From Alphaproteobacteria bacterium (GTDB lineage: Bacteria > Pseudomonadota > Alphaproteobacteria > SMXP01), in the NCBI GenBank assembly GCA_021774995.1, contig JAJFIM010000004.1, positions 1 to 9,770 of the forward strand: DNA of 9,770 nucleotides. The letters run 5' to 3'. Under the pieces are notes generated by a model. The model made no database searches. It was given only the letters and a program-made list of their open reading frames with translations, and was not told the origin of the DNA. Each line of letters starts with the position of its first letter. Position 1 is the first letter of the stretch. Position numbers and translations under genes: made by a program. This document shows positions 1-6,452 of the stretch, piece by piece.

Positions 1-2743
1 CAATGAGCAGGTCTTGTCCAGCGTGACCTTTCAGAATGTCATCGCCAAGTCCGCCAATCAGAGTGTCATCGCCACTATGGCCAAAGAGCTGGTTGTTGCC
101 GCTATTGCCGTAAAGAGTGTTATCTCCGCGACTGCCACCGCCATTAATATCTTTCGTGCCGGTGAGCACCAAGGTCTCAACATTATTCGACAGACCATAC
201 CAATTGGATGAACTGAAGACAACGTCAAAGCCGCCATCGTCATGTTCGACGACTTTGTCACTGTAACGTTCGACAAAATAAGCGTCGTCTCCATCGCCTC
301 CGGTCATGATGTCTTTGTGTTTGCCGCCGTCGAAGACGTCGTCACCGCTTGTGCCAAACAATTTGTTGCGGCCCGAATCTCCAGTGATGGTGGGCGTGTA
401 ATCAGCTGGGTCGGGTGCGCCAGCCGTCGGCGCGGGCGCAGGGACGGGCGTTGGCTCGGGCGGCGGAGGCGTTGGCTCGGGCGGCGGAGGCGTCGGTGCG
501 GGTGGCGGCGGAGTTGGCTCGGGCGGCGGAGGCGTTGGCTCGGGCGGCGGAGGCGTCGGTGCGGGTGGCGGAGGTGTTGGCGCAGGCGGCGGCGGTGTTG
601 GCGATGGGGGCAGAACGCCACCGCTTGGCCATGCGATGTTTTCAGTCAGAACGGTAGGGTTCACTAATTGCTGACCAGGTGTGAATATTGATGTCGCCGT
701 ATCGAAGACGCCATCGGCAAATTGAATTTTTTCAATGCTGCTCAATTTATCCTGGCCCCAATCGGACAGAGATGAACCGGCTTTGACCCAGACGCGGTCT
801 GTGTAGCTGATGGTGTAGCTGGCGTAATTATTTTCATAAACAGCAACGTCAAGGCCGGCGCCGCCATTGATTAATTCACCGCCTTTGCCGCCGAACAACA
901 CATCATTGCCAGCGCCGCCATATAGACCGTCATTGCCGATGCCGCCGATCAATGTGTCGTTACCGTCTCCGCCAGTGAGAAGGTCGCTTTCATGACCGCC
1001 AAGGATTAGATCATTTCCGGCATTGCCATACAAATTATCTCCATTTTGTCCACCAGTTAATGTGTCATCGCCCGCACCGCCGAAAAGCGTGTCACTGCCC
1101 TTGCCCATCGTGCCTGAGTTGGAGCCGCCGGCGATGAAGTCGTTGCCGTCCTGACCATTGATAATGGAATTGCCATTATCTCCGATAAGGACATCCGAGC
1201 CTGAGGTTCCTTGAACGGCGCCAAAATCGAAGGGGATGTCTCCCATGGCGACGCCATTGAACGTGTTTCCGCTCTGGTCGGCCAAGCCTGGTGAAATTCT
1301 AAGCGCGGCGCCAGTGGCGTTGATGAATTCATTGCCAGTGATCTGGGCAATGGCGTCTGTGGCGTTCATCAAGAAAGTGCCATTGGCGTGCTGGTTGATT
1401 ATCACGTTGTCTTGAATGATCACTTCACCCACATCACCGCCACGGAACATGGAATATCCAATAATATTTTTATTATCGGAGGCCGCGCTCTGAGTGATAG
1501 TGTTGCCGCTGACGATGAGGTCGCCGCCTTTGGATGACTCGATGGCATAGCTTGAGGTGCCGCCATTATCATCCAAAACGGAATCCCAGACCTGAGTGAC
1601 TCCGGCCAGACTTTTGACGTGATGGCCAAGTTTCGTATCACTGAAACTACTGTCAGTGATGATCAGTTCTGCAATGGAGATGGCGTAGATGCCATGGGTA
1701 AATCCGTCGCCTTTACCGTTATTGGTAAAATCCGATCCGGTGACGAAGATTTTTCCGCTCCCGTTGCTCAAAAGACCATTTTGATTGTTATCAAACGAGC
1801 TGTTGACGACTGTAAGATCCGCACCCTGATGACGGATGCCTGCGCCGTTGCCGCTAGTGGAAGCGGCGCCGCTGAAATCAATGTTTTCCACATAGAGGCT
1901 GACGCCGGGTTTGGTGACCAGAATGCCTTTCTCAACCCATGTTGGGGCTTTGAAGCTCACATTGCCTTCGCCTATTATGCGCACGTCGTGATCAAGTTTG
2001 ATCTGGGGAACCGTATATGTACCGGCGCGCACATAAATCGTGTCACCTTGGCCTGAAGCCGCCACGGCGGCGGCTAGGGTTGTATATTGTTCTCCAGCGC
2101 CCACCCACAGCGTGTTTCCTGAAGGAGTAACCGCCTGGAAATCGGTAAGATCGGGTTTGACGATTGATTCAGGAGGCAGGGTTATGAGACTCGATACCGG
2201 AACGGTGCCGTCAGCAAAGGCCAAATTCTCAATACTGGTGAGAATATCAGTGCCTTCGGCCGTGTTCAGGGACGCCAGGGAAAAACTGTTGCCGCTAAGC
2301 TGCGTGATTTGATAATCTGTCAGATTGCCAGTATAGGTAGCAGTGTCGTTGCCAGCACCGCCTCTCAGGGTGTCATTTCCCGCGCCGCCTGTCAGGATAT
2401 CGTCGCCGGATTTACCTTGAAGATCATTATTGCCGCTATTGCCTAGAAGCGTGTTGGCCGAGCTATTGCCCGCGCCGCCAGAGTTGGTTGTTCCAGTGAG
2501 TTCAAGGGTTTCAATATTATCGCTGAGTGAATACCACATGGCGCTGCTGAGAACGCTGTCAATACCGCCAGCGAGATCCTCAAAAATTTGGTCGACATAA
2601 TTATCAACTTGATAACTGTCGTTACCGTTCAGACCGACAAGGGAGAAATTACCCCCGATCCCGGATAGCGCATCATTGCCTGAAGTACCTGTTAGCGTGT
2701 TGTAATTTATTGATAAAATACTGGATAGATCCAATTGCGACAT
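1..2743 (-). CDS. Large secreted RTX / right-handed beta-helix protein, C-terminus cut by window edge
   Basis: Frame open without a stop from ATG 2743 to the window edge (914 codons). The start has a good Shine-Dalgarno (AGGAG at 2757-2753) and follows a riboswitch. Domain order by residue: RTX-type block 17-135 with GGxGxDxL nonapeptides (best at 112-133); a serralysin-tail-like segment ending in FADGT (176-180); a right-handed beta-helix at about 205-500 with recurring N-x-F/I turns; dense RTX repeats 508-632; a second FADG segment 630-679; a proline linker 712-772; a third RTX block 797-911. RTX repeats bind calcium and usually mark type I secretion through a C-terminal signal, which would lie outside the window. 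No N-terminal signal peptide is visible, which agrees with type I export. The architecture recalls AlgE-type mannuronan epimerases, but I do not see their DPHE motif. An extracellular matrix, adhesin or polysaccharide-active role is inference. Confidence 0.9.
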   Translation of the reverse strand, partial: MSQLDLSSILSINYNTLTGTSGNDALSGIGGNFSLVGLNGNDSYQVDNYVDQIFEDLAGGIDSVLSSAMWYSLSDNIETLELTGTTNSGGAGNSSANTLLGNSGNNDLQGKSGDDILTGGAGNDTLRGGAGNDTATYTGNLTDYQITQLSGNSFSLASLNTAEGTDILTSIENLAFADGTVPVSSLITLPPESIVKPDLTDFQAVTPSGNTLWVGAGEQYTTLAAAVAASGQGDTIYVRAGTYTVPQIKLDHDVRIIGEGNVSFKAPTWVEKGILVTKPGVSLYVENIDFSGAASTSGNGAGIRHQGADLTVVNSSFDNNQNGLLSNGSGKIFVTGSDFTNNGKGDGFTHGIYAISIAELIITDSSFSDTKLGHHVKSLAGVTQVWDSVLDDNGGTSSYAIESSKGGDLIVSGNTITQSAASDNKNIIGYSMFRGGDVGEVIIQDNVIINQHANGTFLMNATDAIAQITGNEFINATGAALRISPGLADQSGNTFNGVAMGDIPFDFGAVQGTSGSDVLIGDNGNSIINGQDGNDFIAGGSNSGTMGKGSDTLFGGAGDDTLTGGQNGDNLYGNAGNDLILGGHESDLLTGGDGNDTLIGGIGNDGLYGGAGNDVLFGGKGGELINGGAGLDVAVYENNYASYTISYTDRVWVKAGSSLSDWGQDKLSSIEKIQFADGVFDTATSIFTPGQQLVNPTVLTENIAWPSGGVLPPSPTPPPPAPTPPPPAPTPPPPEPTPPPPEPTPPPPAPTPPPPEPTPPPPEPTPVPAPAPTAGAPDPADYTPTITGDSGRNKLFGTSGDDVFDGGKHKDIMTGGDGDDAYFVERYSDKVVEHDDGGFDVVFSSSNWYGLSNNVETLVLTGTKDINGGGSRGDNTLYGNSGNNQLFGHSGDDTLIGGLGDDILKGHAGQDLLI
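50..355 (-). repeat. RTX module copy 2 (residues 797-898 of the RTX protein)
   Basis: Second copy of the 102-residue module, with the same WY-x-LS core (848-852) and NTLYGNSGNN (875-884). The DNA has diverged clearly, so the duplication is old rather than a recent recombination product. Confidence 0.75.
450..596 (-). repeat. 21-bp tandem repeat, 7 units, encoding a proline-rich linker
   Basis: Seven 21-bp units run head to tail in frame. Each encodes a seven-residue unit, PTPPPP followed by A or E. In protein order the last residues are A, A, E, E, A, E, E. A 63-bp super-repeat is visible: 450-512 and 513-575 differ at only two bases. The tract forms an extended, charged polyproline spacer between the central RTX region and the distal RTX module, continued by a degenerate PVPAPAPT tail. 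Confidence 0.95.
2384..2689 (-). repeat. RTX module copy 1 (residues 19-120 of the RTX protein)
   Basis: This segment aligns without gaps to residues 797-898 of the same protein, with about half of the 102 positions identical by eye. Shared landmarks are GTSG at the start, a WY-x-LS-x-N-x-ET core (70-79), and NTL-x-GNSGNN followed by SGDD-x-L-x-GG. It appears to be an internal domain duplication flanking the beta-helix and the central RTX repeats. Confidence 0.75.
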
Positions 2744-2751
2744 TTACTCTT

Positions 2752-2853
2752 ACTCCTTTCGATAACCCCGCTATCCGCCCGAACTTCGATTCTCGAGTTA
2801 GGACCGGAGGTTTTGCGTCCCGCCGTTTCCGGCGGTTTGCCGTTTCGTGGAAT
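2752..2853 (-). promoter_or_regulatory. Cyclic-di-GMP-I (GEMM-I) riboswitch upstream of the RTX/beta-helix gene
   Basis: Read on the minus strand, the segment matches the GEMM-I aptamer in order. GCAAACC is at 2840-2834. A 6-bp stem (2835-2830 with 2825-2820) is capped by a GAAA GNRA tetraloop (2829-2826). GGGACGCAAA is at 2821-2812. CCTCCGG-x-CCTAA (2810-2798) begins P3, whose distal hairpin is 2799-2782. GGATAGCGGGGTTA (2776-2763) closes P3. Compared with the Vibrio cholerae Vc2 aptamer as I remember it, the ligand-contacting G20 and A47 correspond to G2840 and A2813, both conserved; C92 corresponds to U2762. A P1 helix can form between 2853-2846 and 2762-2752. The 3' strand of P1 contains the Shine-Dalgarno of the downstream gene, suggesting translational control. 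This is a visual match, not a covariance-model search. Confidence 0.92.
2753..2757 (-). promoter_or_regulatory. Shine-Dalgarno of the RTX gene, inside riboswitch P1
   Basis: AGGAG lies 9 bases before the ATG at 2743. It can pair with TTCC/ATTCC at 2853-2849, so it would be occluded when the aptamer closes P1. It fixes the start codon of the RTX gene. Confidence 0.75.
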
Positions 2854-2922
2854 GCCGCACTTCTTCTTGGGTGCTGGCACATCCTGTCGCAACGATATCC
2901 AGCAGATCTTACGATCACTTTA

Positions 2923-2953
2923 ATTCTATTAGCCGATTTAGTGGAAAGTTTAA
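2923..2953 (-). promoter_or_regulatory. Possible sigma-70-type promoter for the RTX transcript
   Basis: A TAGAAT hexamer (2928-2923) matches five of six bases of the -10 consensus. The best upstream element is TTAAAC (2953-2948) with a long 19-base spacer. A start near 2915 would give a leader that contains the whole riboswitch. The -35 match is weak, so this is only a candidate. Confidence 0.25.
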
Positions 2954-2990
2954 TAATCCGTAACCGGTCTAATTGACGTTGATGAGAGCG

Positions 2991-3020
2991 ATGTTTCCCT
3001 TGCTTCAAGGAACTTGTCAA
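2991..3020 (-). promoter_or_regulatory. Alternative weak promoter with a perfect -35
   Basis: TTGACA at 3020-3015 is a perfect -35 hexamer, but the bases 17-18 further on (AAACAT, 2996-2991) are a poor -10. The spacer contains a small inverted repeat, CCTTG-AAG-CAAGG (3010-2998). It could be a promoter with an atypical -10 or chance. Confidence 0.2.
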
Positions 3021-3030
3021 CCACGTGCGG

Positions 3031-3072
3031 AAAGGGGGAAGCAAGTCTCTGATTTGTCTGGCTTCCTCACTT
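3031..3072 (-). terminator. Imperfect hairpin after the glycosyltransferase stop, possible terminator
   Basis: AAGTGAGGAAGC (3072-3061) can pair with GCTTCCCCCTTT (3042-3031) over 12 positions with two mismatches and one G-U pair. The loop is 18 bases. It starts 7 bases after the glycosyltransferase stop. The 3' side ends in CTTT rather than a clean U-run, so intrinsic termination would be weak. Confidence 0.35.
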
Positions 3073-3079
3073 AAAGTGT

Positions 3080-4252
3080 CTAAATTTTCAAAATGGAAGC
3101 ATGGCTTTCTTGAACATGATTCGCCTGATCGCCAGCCCTGAAAAGGCGATCATAAGCATTGATCATTTGACTTTCATTGAAGTCTTTGCGTGCTTTGTTC
3201 TGATTTTCTCTGCCGATTGATTGCCTTAGAGGGATATCGGCAACCAGCGTTTTGAGTGTCTGGGCCAGCCGGTTAACATCTTTTGGCGTGATGAAGGTTT
3301 GATTAGGGTTTGCTACCATGGATTTAACATCGCCGACATCTACACCTGCAATGGGAAGAGCACTTGCCATGGCCTCTAGCACGCCATAAGGCATTTGCTC
3401 GGTATCGGATGAGATGGCATAGATATCCAATGCAGCCAGGACATGCTCCGGATCTGAAACATGGCCAGCAAAAGTTATTTCTTGTTGAAGATTCAATTTC
3501 TTGGTGAGATCTTCCAGTTTACTTCGTTCCCCTCCCTCGCCAATGATCACCAGATGGCAAAGCTGGCTTTGCCGGGCGACGGCAAAGGCGTGAATCAAGC
3601 GCGAAATATTCTTTTCCGGTCTTAGAGCCGTAACGGTGCCTATCAAGGCGCGATCTTTAGGCAAGCCTAAAGAGTCGATGATATGAGGGTTCGATTTTTC
3701 GCTAAAACGCTGGCAGTTGACCCCATTAGGCAGGTAGAGCAGTCGTTTGCGTGGCAACTTCCAGATGTTTGAAGCTATACCGTACAGAGTGCGGGAAGGA
3801 ACGACCACTAGGCTTTTTCGGGAAAGGGCCAGGCGACGGGTCCACACGCGCCGGGCGAGTTGTCGGTGGCTCTCTTCGGGGCCAAAACCATCCTCAATAT
3901 GAACGTGCGGACAGATCTGGCGCAAATTGGCAAGGGCCCACTCAATGGCGCCCCAATTATAGGTTATTATCTGATCGGGTTGGTGAGTGCGTAAAAATTG
4001 GCGATAGGCCATGAGACGCCGATGGAAAGGCAGATCTTTATGGCTCGCGTGGATCATATTGGCGTCAATGGAGGCGCCCAGGTGTTGCAGTGTGTCGGCG
4101 GACCCGTCCATGGAGATGATGCTGTGTTTGTATTTCGCGCCCAATGCGTTCGCCAGGAGCGCAAAACGCACTTGAGGGCCGCCAATGCGAAAAGTGGAAA
4201 AAACGTGTAGAAGGCGGCGCGGCGATGCTTGAGAGACGGACGAAAGGGTCAT
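3080..4252 (-). CDS. GT4-type (GT-B fold) glycosyltransferase of the exopolysaccharide locus
   Basis: 390 residues, normal for family 4 glycosyltransferases, which move a sugar from a nucleotide donor to a lipid-linked or growing glycan acceptor at the cytoplasmic face. N-terminal domain: HVFSTF-x-IGGPQ (16-27), the glycine-rich acceptor-side loop. Linker with PNGV (175-178). C-terminal donor domain: TALRPEKN with R211 and K214, likely donor-phosphate contacts; the beta-strand VIIGEG (235-240); and the E-x7-E motif E285/E293. The frame opens upstream at 4351, but that start would overlap the preceding gene by 92 bases and add an arginine-rich tail. ATG 4252 begins 7 bases after the preceding stop and just before the conserved domain, so I chose it. 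Its Shine-Dalgarno (GAAG) is weak, which fits translational coupling. The exact sugar and linkage cannot be told. Confidence 0.9.
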   Translation of the reverse strand: MTLSSVSQASPRRLLHVFSTFRIGGPQVRFALLANALGAKYKHSIISMDGSADTLQHLGASIDANMIHASHKDLPFHRRLMAYRQFLRTHQPDQIITYNWGAIEWALANLRQICPHVHIEDGFGPEESHRQLARRVWTRRLALSRKSLVVVPSRTLYGIASNIWKLPRKRLLYLPNGVNCQRFSEKSNPHIIDSLGLPKDRALIGTVTALRPEKNISRLIHAFAVARQSQLCHLVIIGEGGERSKLEDLTKKLNLQQEITFAGHVSDPEHVLAALDIYAISSDTEQMPYGVLEAMASALPIAGVDVGDVKSMVANPNQTFITPKDVNRLAQTLKTLVADIPLRQSIGRENQNKARKDFNESQMINAYDRLFRAGDQANHVQESHASILKI

Positions 4253-4259
4253 GGGCGCT

Positions 4260-6371
4260 TCAAGCGTGAATGAGGATGGCGCGTTGGATAAATTCTTGTC
4301 GGTCCGCCACTGGCGTCCAGTCCAGATCCTTCTTCGCATCTTCAATATCAAAAGGAGAAGTCATGCCTCGGGATTTCAAATCCCGATAGCTGGGTAAGGG
4401 GACTTTCCGGCCTGACAGACGTTTGATTAGCCATTTGGCCATTTCCACCCCCTGGAGTTTCCAAACGCCCTGGGCGTGAAATTTGAGCGGACGTCCTGTG
4501 GCTTGCGCCAACTCCGTAATGTATTCTACGGCGGACATTCTGACATCTCCCACCAAATTATATGTCTTGCCAATGACTTGGTCCCTCTGGGCGGCTTTGA
4601 CAATCGCCTGTGCGACATCTTCAACCAGGATAAAGGGAAGGGGATTGGCGCCTTTGTTCCATCCCAGACAATGTTGGTCATTATTGTATACGCCGACGCC
4701 ACTGTGGAAGGGGCTTGTACCATCACCGATCACCACGCCTGGCCTTAAAATGCAGACAGGCAGGTTTTTCTCGGCATGCCATCTCATCAGCAAATTGTCT
4801 GCTTCCGCTTTTGCACGCGCATAGTCAGCCCGTTCGCCGGCTAGCGGATCGGGCGGTGTTGCGCCTGTTATGGGCGCTTCAGGATCTCCTAGATAAAGAC
4901 CAGCTATCGATCCGACATGAATCAGTTTAGCGACTTTGTGCTCCAGGCATTTCTCAGCTACGGCCTGCGCGCTGCCTACTAAGGCATTGCGAATTTCCTC
5001 CCAGGACTCCCCGCCGCCGCCATGGGCCAGGTTAATGACAATTTGGGCCGGCGCTATTGCGCGGTCCAGATCAGTTTCCCGTGTGGCGTCTCCCTGAATA
5101 AGCGTTACGTCTTTGTTGTGAAAAATATCAGCCAAATTGTTCAAATTACGCGCCATAACGCCGACGCGCGTGCGTTTGTCCGTCAGTGCGGCAACTACGT
5201 GCCTGCCGATAAACCCGGTGCCTCCAATGATCAGAATCTCATAGTCATTGCCTGATTTGGCAATGGGGGGCGTCGTTTTTATTTCAGGCGTCGGGAAGGC
5301 GCCATCTGCAATATTTTCGCACAACGCCACAAGAGAAGCGCCAAATGCGGCGTCGGAACGAATCGGCTCTCCGGCGTTTAGGGCTTGATAAAAGGCTTCT
5401 ATGCTAGAGCGCATACTTATAAAAAAGGGATCAGAGCGCGACTTTAAACCTGAAATCGACAGGGCGTAGGCGCCAGCATTAGCTATACTCTGAAGAGCGA
5501 CCTGCCCGGCGATTCGCGCCCCCGATGTCAGATACTCAGCTGCTTCCAACCAGCGCGCGCGCCGATAGCTGAAGGTTCGGTTGCTGATCATATCAGCGGT
5601 CACGCCGCCATCTTTGCACAGAGCGGTAATTTGCCAGAAGGGATATTCACGCCCAACGGCAAAATGCAAATGAGCCGGCGCGGCCGCCCCCTTGAGACTG
5701 ACATTGGCCTGTCCAAAAAACAGCACGCCGGGTGAAATTTCAGTAGGAGACCCGGCTAACGCACTGTGTTCAGTAGCGGGTCCGGTGAGCGAAATAATCT
5801 GTGAGAGGGGGTGTACGGCTTGCTCAAGGAGAATGTTTTTAGGCTCATGGAACATCCAATGCCCAAACTGCCGGGCGCTTAATTGCCTGAGCGGCATGGA
5901 ATATGTGCACTCAACGGCCTCCAAAGGCCCTAATGCGCCCTGTTCAATTATATGGCGAAGCTTGGCGAAGGCCGGGTGGTAGATGAAATTTTGATTGACG
6001 CCCAGAGGAGCGTTGTGGTTTTGAGCAAGCGCCAGCAAGTCTTCTGATTGTTCACGAGAGGTTGCCAGAGGCTTTTCCAGAAATACCGGAAGACCGGTCT
6101 TTAAACATTCCGCAGCGACGCTTGCATGTGCATTTGGGGGAACCAGCACATGAAACGCATCAAATTTCTGGGAATTAATAGCCTCCTCAACACTGGATAC
6201 TATATGTTCTATTCCCCATTTCTTTGCGACGCGTTCCGCCGCAGCCTTGTTCGTATCTACAATGCCGCTTAGCGTGATGTGGGGCAGAGAATTTATGGCT
6301 TCAGCATGTATGTGAGATATGAAGCCCGCACCGATCAGGCAGACGCGATGCTTCTTTTGGGCAGACCCCAT
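4260..6371 (-). CDS. Fused Gfo/Idh/MocA oxidoreductase and NAD-dependent epimerase/dehydratase
   Basis: 703 residues, roughly the sum of two separate enzymes. Residues 8 to about 360 are a Gfo/Idh/MocA dehydrogenase: Rossmann motif GAGFIS (14-19, with serine at the third glycine position), the EKP motif (99-101; K100 is the usual catalytic lysine), and a conserved-region histidine at 187 (VHPLSQ). After a linker at about 361-376, residues 377-703 form an extended SDR: GGTGFIG (383-389), NLAHGGG (447-453), S488 and the catalytic pair Y517-xxx-K521. Both families oxidise, reduce or epimerise nucleotide sugars or sugar-like substrates with NAD(P), so successive steps on one precursor are plausible. 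The start is supported by AAGGA at 6388-6384, spaced slightly long at 12 bases. The gene sits between prsT and a glycosyltransferase, which suggests sugar precursor synthesis for the locus. Substrate unknown. Confidence 0.9.
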   Translation of the reverse strand: MGSAQKKHRVCLIGAGFISHIHAEAINSLPHITLSGIVDTNKAAAERVAKKWGIEHIVSSVEEAINSQKFDAFHVLVPPNAHASVAAECLKTGLPVFLEKPLATSREQSEDLLALAQNHNAPLGVNQNFIYHPAFAKLRHIIEQGALGPLEAVECTYSMPLRQLSARQFGHWMFHEPKNILLEQAVHPLSQIISLTGPATEHSALAGSPTEISPGVLFFGQANVSLKGAAAPAHLHFAVGREYPFWQITALCKDGGVTADMISNRTFSYRRARWLEAAEYLTSGARIAGQVALQSIANAGAYALSISGLKSRSDPFFISMRSSIEAFYQALNAGEPIRSDAAFGASLVALCENIADGAFPTPEIKTTPPIAKSGNDYEILIIGGTGFIGRHVVAALTDKRTRVGVMARNLNNLADIFHNKDVTLIQGDATRETDLDRAIAPAQIVINLAHGGGGESWEEIRNALVGSAQAVAEKCLEHKVAKLIHVGSIAGLYLGDPEAPITGATPPDPLAGERADYARAKAEADNLLMRWHAEKNLPVCILRPGVVIGDGTSPFHSGVGVYNNDQHCLGWNKGANPLPFILVEDVAQAIVKAAQRDQVIGKTYNLVGDVRMSAVEYITELAQATGRPLKFHAQGVWKLQGVEMAKWLIKRLSGRKVPLPSYRDLKSRGMTSPFDIEDAKKDLDWTPVADRQEFIQRAILIHA

Positions 6372-6452
6372 GATGCGACTATATCCTTGGGCTAATGTTA
6401 AATTGGATTTTCTTATACGTCATGGAAAATCTATAATCGATTAATGGAGCCA
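6372..6452 (-). other. Gap between prsT and the fusion gene
   Basis: 81 A/T-rich bases. A short inverted repeat (AATGG-CT-CCATT, about 6454-6443) overlaps the prsT stop, but its loop is too small for a terminator. No sigma-54 GG-N10-GC element was seen. Read-through from prsT is likely. Confidence 0.4.

Noticed and set aside
242..667. Plus-strand open frame with Trp-Leu-Gly-Arg repeats (and two other frames over the same stretch)
   Set aside because: It is the antisense reading of the proline-linker tandem repeat; the minus-strand frame is open for 914 codons with clear RTX motifs.
50..1100. Periodic short repeats that could suggest a CRISPR array
   Set aside because: The periodicity is 27 bases and codes for RTX nonapeptides; there are no constant repeats separated by unique spacers.
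2875..2891. TGGCAC...TCGC resembling a sigma-54 promoter
   Set aside because: It is on the plus strand, facing away from the RTX gene, and the GG-GC spacing is one base too long.
2673..3044. Minus- and plus-strand open frames of 61-123 codons in the intergenic region
   Set aside because: They overlap the riboswitch and leader, lack recognisable domains, and have no convincing ribosome-binding site.
4253..4351. Upstream ATG at 4351 for the glycosyltransferase
   Set aside because: It would add 33 arginine-rich residues and overlap the fusion gene by 92 bases; the conserved domain begins shortly after ATG 4252.
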